Counted from the stretch's first letter, positions 18,412 to 27,507 are shown. The stretch is DNA of 64,000 bases from Streptomyces violaceusniger (GCA_005405945.1 BJHW01000002.1:1302001-1366000); one strand, 5' to 3'. Notes: generated from the sequence alone by a model not told the origin. Numbers and translations: made by a program.

Positions 18412-19400
18412 CGGGTGGCCTCCTCGGTGAGTTCGGTCAGCAGGGCCACGACGAGGTTGCGCATCAGCGGCACCTTGTATCCGTTGTGGGGCAGTGCCTC
18501 GGCGGCGGCCAGCTCCGCGTCCGCGGCGGCGGCGAACGCCTCGGCGGTCGCCGGGCCTCCGGTCAGCGCCCGCTCGGCCTCCAGGGCCCGCCACGGCCGG
18601 GAGGCGACGGCCCCGAAGGCGAGGCGGACCTCGTGGACGACCCCGTCGCGGACGTCGAGGGCGGCGGCGATCGAGCCGATGGCGAAGGCGTAGGACGCGC
18701 GCTCGCGGACCTTGCGGTAGCGGGAGTGGGCGGCCACCGGGGCCGGGGGCAGGGTGACACCGGTGATCAGCGCGCCGGACGGCAGCGCGGTCTCCAGGTG
18801 CGGGGTGTCGCCCACGGGCAGATAGAAGTCCGCGAGCGGCAACTCGCCGGGCCCGTCGGCGGTTTCGTACCGTACGACGGCGTCGAAGGCGGCGAGCGCG
18901 ACCCCCATGTCCGAGGGGTGGGTGGCCACGCAGTGCTCGGAGGCGCCGAGGATCGCGTGGTTGTGGTGCTCACCCTCGATGGCCGGGCAACCGCTGCCGG
19001 GGAGGCGCTTGTTGCAGGGCCCGGCCACATCGGTGAAGTAGCCGCAGCGGGTGCGCTGCAGGAGGTTGCCGCCGACGGTGGCCATGTTGCGCAGCTGCCC
19101 GGACGCACCGGCCAGGACGGCCTGGGCGAGGGCCGGGTAGCGGCGCCGCACCTCGGGGTGGGCGGCGAGATCGCTGTTGGTGACGGTGGCTCCGATGCGC
19201 AAGCCCCCCTCCGGCGTCACCTCGACGCGGTCCAGGGGCAGTTCGGTCACGTCGACCAGGTGTCCCGGGCGCTCGACGCCGGTCTTCATCAGATCGACCA
19301 GATTGGTGCCGCCGCCGAGGAAACGCGCGTCGGGGTCGGCGCCGAGCACGGAGATCGCCTCGGAGACCTCGAGGACCCGCTGGTAGCCGAACTCCTTCAT
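18408..19400 (-). CDS. FAD-binding subunit, PaoB/YagS type with extra Cys cluster
   Basis: A 330-residue member of the CO-dehydrogenase FAD-binding family. The FAD loops are LGGGTNLVDLMK and GNLLQRTRC. Directly after the second loop lie four Cys within ~40 residues (RC, PCNK, GCPA, EHC), the pattern of E. coli PaoB, where an inserted segment carries an additional 4Fe-4S cluster. This separates it from ordinary xanthine dehydrogenase FAD subunits. Both ends overlap its neighbours by ATGA, showing tight translational coupling. Confidence 0.88.
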   Translation of the reverse strand: MKEFGYQRVLEVSEAISVLGADPDARFLGGGTNLVDLMKTGVERPGHLVDVTELPLDRVEVTPEGGLRIGATVTNSDLAAHPEVRRRYPALAQAVLAGASGQLRNMATVGGNLLQRTRCGYFTDVAGPCNKRLPGSGCPAIEGEHHNHAILGASEHCVATHPSDMGVALAAFDAVVRYETADGPGELPLADFYLPVGDTPHLETALPSGALITGVTLPPAPVAAHSRYRKVRERASYAFAIGSIAAALDVRDGVVHEVRLAFGAVASRPWRALEAERALTGGPATAEAFAAAADAELAAAEALPHNGYKVPLMRNLVVALLTELTEEATR

Positions 19401-19954
19401 GCGAGGGCCTCCTCGGTCCCGGCCGTGCGCGCCTCGGCCGCCCGCGCGACCGCCTGCACGATCGACACATAGGCGCCGCAGCGGCACAGGTTGCCGCTCA
19501 TCCGCTCCCGGATCTCGTCCGGGCTGAGGGGCGGGGGTCCCGCTTCGGGGCGGACGTCGGCGGTGGCGGCGCTCGGCCAGCCCGCCGCGTGCTCCTCGAG
19601 CACGGCGAGGGCGGAACAGATCTGCCCCGGGGTGCAGTAGCCGCACTGGTAGCCGTCGAGGTCGAGGAACGCCTGCTGCACCGGGTGCAGCTCGTCGCCC
19701 TCGGCCACGCCCTCGATCGTGGTGACCTCACGGCCCTCGGTCGCCACCGCCAGCTGGAGGCAGGAGACGGCCCGGCGGCCGTCGATCAGCACCGTGCAGG
19801 CACCGCACTGACCCTGGTCGCAGCCCTTCTTGGTGCCGGTGAGATCGAGCTGCTCCCGCAGGGCGTCGAGCAGGGTGGTGCGGTGGTCGACGGGCAGCGT
19901 GTGTTTCTCGCCGTTGATGGTCAGCGTGATGACGCTGGACGTCGATGGGGCCAT
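19397..19954 (-). CDS. 2Fe-2S subunit of the aldehyde oxidoreductase (PaoA-like)
   Basis: A 185-residue small subunit with two clusters: GCDQGQCGACTVLIDG with a later Cys (plant-ferredoxin type) and GYCTPGQICSA with GNLCRCGAY (the helical second cluster). E. coli PaoA is exported by a Tat signal; here the N-terminus (MAPSTSSVITLTINGE) lacks a twin-Arg signal, so the complex should be cytosolic. GAAGG lies seven bases before the ATG. It is the first gene of the operon and is divergent from a TetR gene across a region with two identical palindromes. Confidence 0.9.
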   Translation of the reverse strand: MAPSTSSVITLTINGEKHTLPVDHRTTLLDALREQLDLTGTKKGCDQGQCGACTVLIDGRRAVSCLQLAVATEGREVTTIEGVAEGDELHPVQQAFLDLDGYQCGYCTPGQICSALAVLEEHAAGWPSAATADVRPEAGPPPLSPDEIRERMSGNLCRCGAYVSIVQAVARAAEARTAGTEEALA

Positions 19955-20116
19955 GATCAGCCTTCTTTCGCGGGTGTGGGGCGCGTTGAAGTCGTCCGAT
20001 GGAGGGCCCGGGGCCTAGGCGGGAAGTCCCGGGGACATGAAATGCGGGACAATGCCGGTCGGCGCTCGGTTTCGGCCATCCACACTGGCCGTTTCAGCCG
20101 GTAAGGTGGACCTAAA

Positions 20117-20161
20117 CGGACAGCTGTCCGCTGTGCATGAAACCTAGCGGACAGCTGTCCG
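20117..20161. promoter_or_regulatory. Twin palindromic operators between the oxidoreductase operon and TetR
   Basis: CGGACAGCTGTCCG occurs twice, at 20117-20130 and 20148-20161, each a perfect 14-bp palindrome. The copies are 31 bp centre to centre, about three helical turns. They are the obvious binding sites for the TetR protein encoded 44 bases downstream and would cover both divergent promoters. Confidence 0.85.
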
Positions 20162-20204
20162 GTGAGCAAGGTCGGCGCTACGGCGAGGTCCGGAAGGAGG
20201 ACGA

Positions 20205-20816
20205 GTGCGGGCAGAGAAGGACGCGCGTCTGCGCTCGGACGCGGCTGCGAACCGTGAGCGCATCCTGGAAGTGGCGCTGGCGGAGCTGACGCGCTCGGCG
20301 GACGTCCCGCTGAGCACCATCGCGAAGAAGGCGGGCGTCGGGCAGGGCACGCTGTACCGCAACTTCCCCAGCCGCGAGGCCCTCGTTCTGGAGATCTACC
20401 GCCACGAGATGCGGCAGGTGGCCGACACCGCGGCCGAGCTGTTGCGTACCCGCGCGCCGGATCAGGCCCTGCGGGAGTGGATGGGGCACCTCGCCCGGTT
20501 CGCCATGGCCAAGGCCGGGCTCGCCGACGCGCTGCACAAGGCCACCAGTGCATCCTGCGGCCAGGAGAAACCGGGCCACGGCCAGATGACCGAGGCCGTG
20601 GCGCTCCTGCTGCGGGCCAACGAGGAGGTCGGCACCATCCGCCCGGGCGTCACCACCGACGACTTCCTGCTCGCCATCGCCGGCCTGTGGCAGATCGGCC
20701 TCGACGAGAACGGGCAGGCGCGCGCCCGACGGCTTCTGGACCTGGTCATGGACGGGCTGCGCGCGGGCGCGCCCGGAGCGGCCGGGCCGGGGACGGCGGC
20801 CGGCCCGGCGGGCTGA
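20205..20816 (+). CDS. TetR family regulator, probable repressor of the aldehyde oxidoreductase operon
   Basis: A 203-residue protein starting at GTG, four bases after GGAAGGAGG. The helix-turn-helix lies in residues ~20-60 (VPLSTIAKKAGVGQGTLYRNF, in part: KKAGVGQGTLYRNFP). The C-terminal domain is of the SACE_7040/TetR_C type often found with oxidoreductases. It is divergent from the three-subunit molybdenum enzyme, with two identical operator palindromes between them, so local and autoregulatory repression is likely. The inducer is probably an aldehyde or aromatic substrate (inferred). Confidence 0.9.
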   Translation: MRAEKDARLRSDAAANRERILEVALAELTRSADVPLSTIAKKAGVGQGTLYRNFPSREALVLEIYRHEMRQVADTAAELLRTRAPDQALREWMGHLARFAMAKAGLADALHKATSASCGQEKPGHGQMTEAVALLLRANEEVGTIRPGVTTDDFLLAIAGLWQIGLDENGQARARRLLDLVMDGLRAGAPGAAGPGTAAGPAG

Positions 20817-20828
20817 TCCCCGCCGGAG

Positions 20829-20854
20829 GCCACCGCCCGCCGACGGGCGGTGGC
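20829..20854. terminator. Hairpin terminator after the TetR gene
   Basis: GCCACCGCCCG and CGGGCGGTGGC form a perfect 11-bp stem with a 4-base loop. Confidence 0.7.
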
Positions 20855-20898
20855 ACTCCGTGGCACGGGTCGTCCCGGAGCGCGGGCTGTCTCGCGGA

Positions 20899-21345
20899 TC
20901 AGCCCGGGACCGGAAGCGCGGTGCGGGGCCGGGGCGGGAACCCGGCGGCGCGGTAGCACGCGTCGATCAGGGTCATGGTGGTCAGCGCGTCCTCCGCGTC
21001 CAGGGGAAGCGGTGTGCCGTGCCGCAGGTGTGCGGCGTACGCCTCCAGTTGATAGGTGTACGAGGACCGCTTGCCCAACTCCTCGGTCCGCTCACCCGTG
21101 GACGTACGCACCACGACCCTGTCGTCCAGATGGGGCTGGACGAAGTTCATGGCCGTCGCCTCACCCCGCGAGCCGATGACCCTGAAGCTCATCCGCCACT
21201 CCTCGTGTGCCATGTGGCAGCGGGCGGATCCCGTGGCGCCGCCGGGGAAGGCCAGGTCCGCGTCCAGCCACTCGTCCACCTCCGGCGCGCCGTGCCATGC
21301 GCCGCCCCGGGCGGTGACCAGGCGCGGCGGTGACCAGGCGCGGGG
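20899..21345 (-). pseudogene. C-terminal fragment of a Gfo/Idh/MocA oxidoreductase
   Basis: About 145 residues match only the C-terminal domain of NAD(P)-dependent sugar/inositol-type dehydrogenases (DADLAFPGGATGSARCHM, FRVIGSRGEATAMNFVQPHL, YQLEAYAAHLRHG). The Rossmann half and catalytic region are missing. On the same strand just upstream (about 21345-21470) is a different short coding-like segment, LEAFRTLLERTTEP, which may be the start of a dioxygenase-type gene (tentative). A 16-bp tandem duplication lies at the join. I read this as a deletion scar, not a sequencing error, because hundreds of codons are absent. Confidence 0.7.
21311..21342. repeat. 16-bp tandem duplication at the fragment junction
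   Basis: GCGGTGACCAGGCGCG occurs twice head to tail. It sits at the truncated 5' edge of the Gfo/Idh fragment. Confidence 0.8.
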
Positions 21346-21593
21346 GACCACCGGGGTCGCTCCACGGCGTCGGCACCGGGGTGGTCGCCGGGTTCGGTGG
21401 TCCGCTCGAGCAGGGTGCGGAAGGCCTCGAGGGAGCAGTCGGCCTCACTGAGCCAGGCATGAGACCTCGGAGCGATGAGGGACGTTGCTGACCGATCCTT
21501 CCCGTGGGCTGCGGCTTTCTGCCAGTGTTGTGATCGGCCGAGCACCGAGCGATCCTCAGCAGCCCATCAAAATCCCCTCAGGGAGGCGCGCCG

Positions 21594-22624
21594 ATGGCCC
21601 ATCCGTATCCCATCCGGGAGATCGCCCGGCAGGCGGGCCTGAGCGAGGCCACCGTCGACCGGGTGCTGAACAACCGGGGCGGGGTGCGCGAGAGCACCAC
21701 CCGGGAGGTCCATCAGGCGATCAAGGACCTGGACCGGCAGCGCACCCAGGTCCGCATCGGCGGCCGCACCTTCATGATCGACATCGTGATGCAGGCGCCG
21801 AAGCGCTTCTCCTCGGCGGTCCGCGCCGCCCTGGAGGCGGAGCTGCCCTCGCTGCGCCCGGCGGTGATGCGGTCGCGCTTCCACTTCCGGGAGACCGGTC
21901 CGGTGGAGGAGCTGATCGCCACGCTGGACCGCATCGCCCAACGCGGCGGCTGCCAGGGGGTCGTCCTGAAGGCGCCCGACGTACCCGAGGTCACCGCGGC
22001 CGTCGGCCGCCTGGCGGCCGTCGGGCTACCGGTGGTGACCCTGGTGACCGACCTGCCCAGCAGCGCCCGCCGGTCCTACGTCGGCATCGACAACCGCGCT
22101 GCCGGGGCCACCGCCGCCTACCTCATGGGCCAGTGGCTCGGCGACCGCCCGGCAATGTGCTCACCACCGTCAGCCGGGGCTTCTTCCGCGGTGAGGAGGA
22201 ACGCGAGATGGGCTTCCGCAGCGCCCTGCGCAACGCACACCCCGGGCGTACGCTCGTCGAGGTCACCGACAGCGACGGCCCGGACGCCACCCAGCGCGAC
22301 CTGGTCCTGCGGGCGCTGCGCCGCGACCCGGACATCCGGGCGGTCTACTCGATCGGCGGCGGCAACGCCGCGACGATCCAAGCCTTCGAGGAACTCGGCC
22401 GCGGCTACGAGGTGTTCATCGCCCACGACCTCGACCACGACAACACCCGGCTGCTGCGCGAGCGCCGGCTGTCCGCGGTGCTCCACCACGACCTGCGCCA
22501 GGACATGCGGCGCGCCTGCCAGATCATCATGCGGGCCAACGGAGCCCTGCCCGACGAAGGCCCCTCCCTGCCCTCGCCCATCCAGGTCGTCACGCCGTAC
22601 AACATGCCGCCCGACGTGGCCTGA
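21594..22624 (+). CDS. LacI family regulator (one apparent frameshift)
   Basis: An N-terminal LacI helix-turn-helix (IREIARQAGLSEATVDRVLN) with hinge, then a periplasmic-binding-protein-like sugar domain with RSYVGIDNRAAGATAAYLMG and YSIGGGNAATIQAFEELGRG. The frame breaks at 22151-22152, where one G restores DRPGNVLTTVSRGFF; the joined protein is 343 residues, a normal length. No transporter or sugar enzyme is adjacent except gene debris, so it may be an orphan left after its operon was deleted. Effector unknown; the family senses sugars or nucleosides. Confidence 0.82.
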
Positions 22625-22639
22625 GACGCCTGATCGCGG

Positions 22640-22681
22640 CACCCTCCGGGCACCCGCCGACACCCTCCGGCCACCCGCCGG
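22640..22681. repeat. Two 21-bp direct repeats after the LacI gene
   Basis: CACCCTCCGGGCACCCGCC, extended to 21 bp, is repeated head to tail with one or two differences in a 179-base gene-free gap. Function unknown. Confidence 0.65.
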
Positions 22682-22803
22682 CCCGCTTGGCGAGAACCCG
22701 TTGAACCATGTCACTCCTGCCACTGGGAGCCGTTTCCACCCTCGCCTAGCGTCGGAACAGGGCCAGACGGACTGGCCGTCGCCGCATGTGAGGGAACGTT
22801 TTC

Positions 22804-23575
22804 ATGCTCGCCCAGATCGTCCTGTTCGACGGCTTCGACCTCCTCGATGTGCTCGCTCCCTACGAAGTGCTGCACGCCGGTGGCATGGCCGCCGGAGGAG
22901 CGCTGCGCGCGGAGCTGGTGTCCGCCGAGGGGCCGCGCGAGGTGGTGAGCGGGGTCGGCGGCGTACCGCTGCTCGCCACGGCCGCGCTGGATCCCGCGGG
23001 GCGGACCTGGTGGTGGTCCCCGGTGCGGCCGGCCGTGTCGGGGAGCCGGGCGAGGTCCCCGACCACGACGCGGACGCGGACGCGGGCGAGTGGCGGGAGG
23101 ACGAGCTCATCCCCGTCCTGCTGGGCCGCACCCTGAACACCGGGCTGCCGGGGCTGCTGAAGGCCGCCATGGACCGCCCGGAGGTGACCGTCGCCACGGT
23201 GTGCGGCGGCTCGCTCGTGCTGGCCATGGCCGGTCTGCTGGAGGGCCGCTACGCCACGACCCACCACATGGGCCTGGACATGCTGGATGCCACCGGCGTC
23301 AACGCGGTCAGGGCCCGGGTCGTCGACGACGGCGACCTCGTCACCGGCGCCGGCGTCACCTCCGGGCTCGATCTGGGCCTGTACCTGCTGGAGCGCGAGG
23401 TGGGGCCGCGGATCGCGCACGCCGTCGAGAAACTGTTCGCCTACGAGCGCCGTGGCACCCCTGGCGCCACCACGGGCCGTCGCCCGTCGCCCCGGGACCA
23501 TACCGCCCCAGCCCGATCCGCCCCTCACCGCAGGCTCCGTCCCACCGTAAGGAAGCACACCACCATGTCCGTTGA
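22804..23575 (+). CDS. DJ-1/PfpI family protein (two apparent frameshifts)
   Basis: A class-I glutamine-amidotransferase-like fold. The N-terminus FDGFDLLDVLAPYEVL and the nucleophile elbow ATVCGGSLVLAMAGLL, with the reactive Cys, define a ThiJ/DJ-1-type protein. One G must be restored at 22998-23001 (DPAGADLVVVPG) and one C at 23458-23461; the second gives the usual YERRGTPWRHH ending and a TGA at 23573. Without it the frame would run without a stop into the next gene and make a false fusion. After correction it is 257 residues and overlaps the next start by 12 bases, implying coupling. Enzymatic role unknown. Confidence 0.75.
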
Positions 23576-23885
23576 AGGCACCTGGGATCTGTCCATCTCC
23601 ACCCCCATCGGCCGGATCAAGGCCGTGATCGAACTCCGCGATGAGGACGGCACCCTGACCGGTACGGCCCACGGTGCGGGAGAGGAGGTCCCGCTGGCCG
23701 ATGTGGCGCTCGACGGTGACCAGCTCATCTGGCGTCAGGCCATCACCAAGCCGATGCGACTGAACCTCGCGTTCACGATGACCGTCGAGGGCGAGACGAT
23801 GACCGGCACCTCCAAGGCCGGGCGGCTGCCCGCCTCCAAGGTCACCGGACAGCGCCGCGCCGTCCCCGTGGCAGCGGAGGGCTGA
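23564..23885 (+). CDS. Conserved small protein of unknown function
   Basis: A 106-residue protein with AAGGAAG upstream of its ATG. It is rich in alternating hydrophobic beta-strand segments (GTWDLSISTPIGRIKAVIEL, FTMTVEGETMTGTSKAG), suggesting a small beta-barrel or sandwich. Similar stand-alone domains also occur at the ends of some amidohydrolases. It follows the DJ-1-type gene with overlap, so the pair probably works together. A 15-bp hairpin closes the unit. Confidence 0.7.
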
Positions 23886-23896
23886 CCCGATACGCC

Positions 23897-23929
23897 CCAG
23901 GGAACCGGGCCGAGGGCCCGGTTCCCTGG
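23897..23929. terminator. Hairpin terminator
   Basis: CCAGGGAACCGGGCC and its exact complement form a 15-bp stem with loop GAG, right after the small beta-rich protein gene. Confidence 0.85.
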
Positions 23930-23934
23930 CGGGC

Positions 23935-24305
23935 TCAGACGAACTGCTGGACCACCAGCACGGTCGCGCTCGCCACCGCGAGCACCATGGCGACGGCCCT
24001 GGTGCGCCGCAGGTCCAGCCGGCTCGACAGCGGGCGGGCCAGCAGCCCCCGATCGCCGCGGCCGGGGCCAGCAGGGCGGTGTGCCACAGGCTGTACGTGT
24101 GCACCGCCCCCGTCGCCGCCAGGGTGGCCAGGCTCATCACCGAACCCGCCGGGAAGAACCCGCTCATCGTGGCGCGCAGCCGCGGTCCGCTCAGCCGCTG
24201 CCGGACCATGGCCATCGGCGGCCCTCCGATGGCGGTCGCCGTGCCCATCAGCCCCGACATCAGACCGGCCAGCAGCACCGACCGCCGCCGCGGCGTGGGC
24301 ACGAA
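23935..24305 (-). pseudogene. C-terminal half of a TauE/SafE family membrane protein
   Basis: About 120 residues with three to four hydrophobic helices match the second half of sulfite-exporter-type TauE/SafE proteins (GLMGTATAIGGPPMAMV, FFPAGSVMSLATLAATG). The first half is missing and is replaced upstream by an unrelated ATPase fragment. One base in the C run 24046-24050 must be restored to reach the natural end. Non-functional as it stands. Confidence 0.7.
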
Positions 24306-24316
24306 GCCGCGCAGGC

Positions 24317-24507
24317 GACTCGCCCACCAGCCCGAGCGTCTGCCCGCGCTCGACCCGCACATCGACGCCGTCGAGCGCGGTCAGGCGCCGGCGGCCATGG
24401 CCGAACGACTCGGTCACGCCGCGGACTTCGAGCGGGGGCGGGGAAGTGGCCGGGCCATCGGCCCGCGGGTCGGCGGCGGTGGCGTCGGTGAGGGGCGTCT
24501 CAGGCAC
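24317..24507 (-). pseudogene. N-terminal fragment of an ABC transporter ATPase, cut inside Walker A
   Basis: It starts at GTG with GAGGAG eight bases upstream and reads ~63 residues, including LEVRGVTESFGHGRRRLTAL and RGQTLGLVGES. Homology ends exactly where the Walker A motif (GESGSGKST) should continue, and TauE/SafE sequence begins at once. The style is that of oligopeptide-type (DppF/OppF) ATPases. The intact start signals show that this was once a real gene. Confidence 0.68.
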
Positions 24508-24569
24508 GGTCGAGCTCCTCGGAGCAGTGGCAGGCGGCCGAACGCGAGGCCCCGACGGACATCGGACGG

Positions 24570-24843
24570 GGCCGCTCTGTCGGCGGGCACCATCGCCGGA
24601 GCCGCCCTCGACGTGTGGTGGGCCGGGCCACCCCACGCGCCGAGCCGCCTGCCGTTCCACACGCTGCCCAATGTGGTGATGACACCGCACAACTCGGGCC
24701 ACACGGGGGAGACGTTCGCCGCCCGGGCCACGGATATCGCGGCGAATATCGACCGCTTGGAGGCGGGGAGGCCGCTCAGCAATGTGGTGCGCGCCGGTCG
24801 GGTGAGCGCGGTGCCCGGCGGCCCCGCGGTGGAGAGCGCCTGA
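24570..24843 (+). pseudogene. C-terminal fragment of a D-isomer-specific 2-hydroxyacid dehydrogenase
   Basis: About 90 residues match the end of the NAD-binding domain (GTIAGAALDVWW, LPNVVMTPHNSGHTGETF, GRPLSNVV). The His of the catalytic Arg-Glu-His set is present in TPHNSGH. The first two thirds of the gene are absent, and there is no start upstream. Confidence 0.7.
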
Positions 24844-24878
24844 CGCGGCTCGACGCTCCTCAGAGGGCGGGTACGGTA

Positions 24879-25103
24879 CGCCGCCCTGGCGGCGGCGTAG
24901 GCCGGCGTGCCGTTCCACAGCCGCATCCGCCGCTGGATCGAGGAGACACGGACCACCGCGCCCCCGCCCCGTTCGATCATGCCCGGGATCAGGGCGCGGT
25001 CCAGGCGGACGGCGCCGAGCGGATTGTGGTTGAGCTCCTGCTGCCAGATCTCCTCGGACATCGCCTCGAAGCCACCGGCGGGCGCGGCCGAGCCGCCGAG
25101 CAC
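24879..25103 (-). pseudogene. Internal fragment of a short-chain dehydrogenase/reductase
   Basis: About 75 residues of SDR core: LNHNPLGAVRLDRALIPGMI, GGGAVVRVSSIQRRM and TPAYAAAR, the last being the YxxxK region with Arg in place of Lys. The N-terminal glycine-rich motif and the C-terminus are missing. Confidence 0.6.
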
Positions 25104-25125
25104 CAGACCAACCCGGTGCGCCATG

Positions 25126-25247
25126 AGTACGTGCCGACCGAGCGCGGCCGTTCGCTGCGGCCCGTGGTCGTCGCCCTGGCCGCCTGGGGCAATCGGCACC
25201 TCGCCCCGGAGGAGCGCGCCACGATCCTGGTCGACGGCCCCGGGTAG
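25126..25247 (+). pseudogene. C-terminal fragment of an HxlR/MarR-type regulator
   Basis: About 40 residues, EYVPTERGRSLRPVVVALAAWGNRHLAPEE (in part: RGRSLRPVVVALAAWG), match the wing and last helix of HxlR regulators. The DNA-recognition helix is missing. Confidence 0.6.
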
Positions 25248-25340
25248 GTGATGTGCCGCGTCGGCGCTTACGTTGTCCGTGTCGGGCCAACGGCCGTTTC
25301 TCCCACCCGGACATCCCTCAGCGCAGCGAAGGCGGCGATC

Positions 25341-26360
25341 GTGTCAGAAGAGCCTCAGGACACCACGCGGGGTCAGGACATCACCCGGGCCGAGTTGATG
25401 AGTCGGCCCACACCGCTGGAGGCCGCGCCACGCCTGGCCCGTGCCATCGGGCTGGAGTCCGATGACCTGTGGGTCAAACGTGACGATCTGATCGGCCTGG
25501 GCGGCGGGGGCAACAAGGTCCGCAAGCTGGAGTGGACGGCCGGGGCCGCCCGCGCCGAGGGCGCCACCACGCTGGTGACCAGCGGGGCCGCGCAGAGCAA
25601 CCACGCCCGACTGACGGCCGCGGCGGGGGCCCGGCTGGGCATGGACGTGGTCCTCGTCCTCGCCGGTGCGCCGAGCGAGGGGATGACCGGCAACATCGCG
25701 CTCGACGGTCTCTTCGGCGCCCGTGTCGTATGGGCGGGCGAGGTGAGCGAGGGGGAACTCGCGGCGGCCGTCGACGACGTGGCCCGGGACCTGCGCGAGC
25801 GGGGCGCCCGGCCCGCGGTGATCCCCTTCGGCGGCTCCAGTGTGCTGGGCGCCCGGGGCTATGCCGCGGCGGGGACGGAACTCTTGGTGCAGGACCCGGA
25901 GCTGGTCACGGCGGTGGTGGCGGTCGGATCGGGCGGCACCATGGCCGGGCTCGTCCACACCCTCGGGGCCGAGCGGGTGCTCGGGGTGCACTGCGGAGCC
26001 GTCGCCGACCCCGAGCACACCGTGGGCCACCTGGTCGAGGGGCTGGCCGGACAGCCCGCGGCCACCTCCCTGCGGCTGCGCCTGGACCAGGTCGGGCCCG
26101 GCTACTCCGCGCTCACCGAACCGGCCATGGACGCCATCACCACGGCGGCCCGCACCGAAGGCATCGTCCTCGACCCCGTCTACACCGGCCGTGCCCTGGC
26201 CGGTCTCATCGCCGCCGTCCACGACGGTCAGGTGCGCCCCGGTCAGCGCACGGTCTTCGTGCACACGGGCGGACTGCCGGGCCTGTTCGGGCACGGCGAG
26301 ACACTGGAGCGGGCGCGCTCCGCCGTGGCCGGCACCGCCGTACGGTGGTCCCGCGGCTGA
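25341..26360 (+). CDS. PLP-dependent D-cysteine desulfhydrase / ACC deaminase family enzyme
   Basis: A 339-residue fold-type-II PLP enzyme. The cofactor Lys lies in GGNKVRKLEW, followed by the SNHAR motif of the ACC-deaminase/D-cysteine-desulfhydrase family and the Gly-rich phosphate loop GSGGTMAG. Family members cleave D-cysteine to pyruvate, sulfide and ammonia, or ACC to ketobutyrate; the sequence alone does not decide. The start at GTG 25341 has GAAGG nearby and lies close to the conserved region; an upstream in-frame start would add 31 unrelated residues. It stands alone at the right border of the debris zone. Confidence 0.83.
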   Translation: MSEEPQDTTRGQDITRAELMSRPTPLEAAPRLARAIGLESDDLWVKRDDLIGLGGGGNKVRKLEWTAGAARAEGATTLVTSGAAQSNHARLTAAAGARLGMDVVLVLAGAPSEGMTGNIALDGLFGARVVWAGEVSEGELAAAVDDVARDLRERGARPAVIPFGGSSVLGARGYAAAGTELLVQDPELVTAVVAVGSGGTMAGLVHTLGAERVLGVHCGAVADPEHTVGHLVEGLAGQPAATSLRLRLDQVGPGYSALTEPAMDAITTAARTEGIVLDPVYTGRALAGLIAAVHDGQVRPGQRTVFVHTGGLPGLFGHGETLERARSAVAGTAVRWSRG

Positions 26361-26403
26361 GCGTCGCACCGGCCCGATCCCGGAGTGCTGGAACGATCCG
26401 GTG

Positions 26404-27443
26404 TCACTCCGCGCGGGGCTCCGCCCCCTCCGTGGCATCGGCGACCGCCTCGGCACACGTGGCGAGTCGGCCGGCCAGGGCGCGCACATGGTCGCGCAGG
26501 GCCTCCGGATGCTCGATCACGAACGGCAGGTCCAGCCAGGCGAGTACGGAGGGCACCCACTCCAGCCGCTCGGCCCGCAGCTCGACCCGCACCCATGCGC
26601 TGCCCTCTCCTTCCCGGGAGGCGGTGTCCCGCACAGGGCCGGCCGGGAGCTCCCGCACGGTGGCGAGTCCGGGCGGAAGCCGGTGGCGGACCTGCTCGAC
26701 GGTGCCCCGGACCCGGAGCGACACCTCGTGCGGATACGGCACCCCGGCCAGCCCGGACAGTACCCGCGCGGCCGGGTCGAATCCCTCGGGCACGTCGAAC
26801 GACCCCGGTAGCACCGAGGCCGTCTCGATCCGGTCCAGCCGGAACGTGCGCACCTCGCCACTGGCCGAGTCCGCCCCGTCACGTACCAGCGCCCGGAGTG
26901 CGCGACGACCCCGTACGGATGCACGGTGCGTTCACTGCGCCGCCCCTTCCAGGCGGTGTAGCCGATGGCGACGGGCCGGCGGTCCCGCGCGGCCTCCGCG
27001 AGCACCAGCAGCACGCTCGTCTCCGGGATGGCCATGGGGCGGGCCGGGGCGGTGAAGTCGGCGGTCGCCAGCAGCGCGTCCAGCCGGCGGCCGAGCGCCT
27101 CGGGCAGCACCCGGCGCACCTTGGCGGCGGCGCTCTCCGCCGCCGCGACGGACGTGGTCACCAGCCCGGCCCTGCGGCCGGCGACCAGCCCGAGCGATAC
27201 GGCCAGCGCCTCCTCGTCGGTGAGCATCAGCGGCGGCATCCGGTAGCCGGGCGCGAGCCGGTAGCCGCCGTAGCGGCCACGCACCGACCGGACCGGGACG
27301 TCCAGGTCGATCAGGTGGCCGACATAGCGGCGGACGGTGCGCTCGTCCACGCCGAGCCGAGCGGCCAGATCGGCGACGGTACGGGTGCCACCGGCCTGGA
27401 GGATCTCCAGCAGCGCGAGCACCCGGGCGGTCGGTCGGTTCAT
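26404..27443 (-). CDS. WYL-domain transcriptional regulator, YafY type (one apparent frameshift)
   Basis: An N-terminal HTH_11 domain (TVADLAARLGVDERTVRRYV), then a WYL domain (PYGVVAHSGRWYVTGRD, FRLDRIETASVL) and the C-terminal WCX region. One G must be restored at 26871-26872 to join the two frames into 346 residues, the usual size. WYL proteins bind nucleotides or other small ligands. It is divergent from an alpha/beta hydrolase gene with only 64 bases between the starts and an inverted repeat inside, so the hydrolase is the likely target. Confidence 0.82.
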
Positions 27444-27462
27444 GCCGCTCAAGTATTCCGCA

Positions 27463-27487
27463 ATACCGGGCGGATCCTGTCCGGTAT
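27463..27487. promoter_or_regulatory. Inverted repeat between WYL regulator and hydrolase
   Basis: ATACCGG and CCGGTAT are separated by 11 bases, directly upstream of the hydrolase -10 hexamer TAGCGT (27494-27499). That hexamer is 8 bases from the ATG, so the hydrolase mRNA may be leaderless. Candidate operator for the WYL protein. Confidence 0.55.
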
Positions 27488-27507
27488 CCCTCCTAGCGTC
27501 TGACGCC

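Noticed and set aside
21594..23885. A single 763-residue frame running from LacI through DJ-1 into the small beta-rich protein
   Set aside because: It exists only because frame contractions remove the natural stops; domain boundaries, start codons and ribosome-binding sites show three separate genes.
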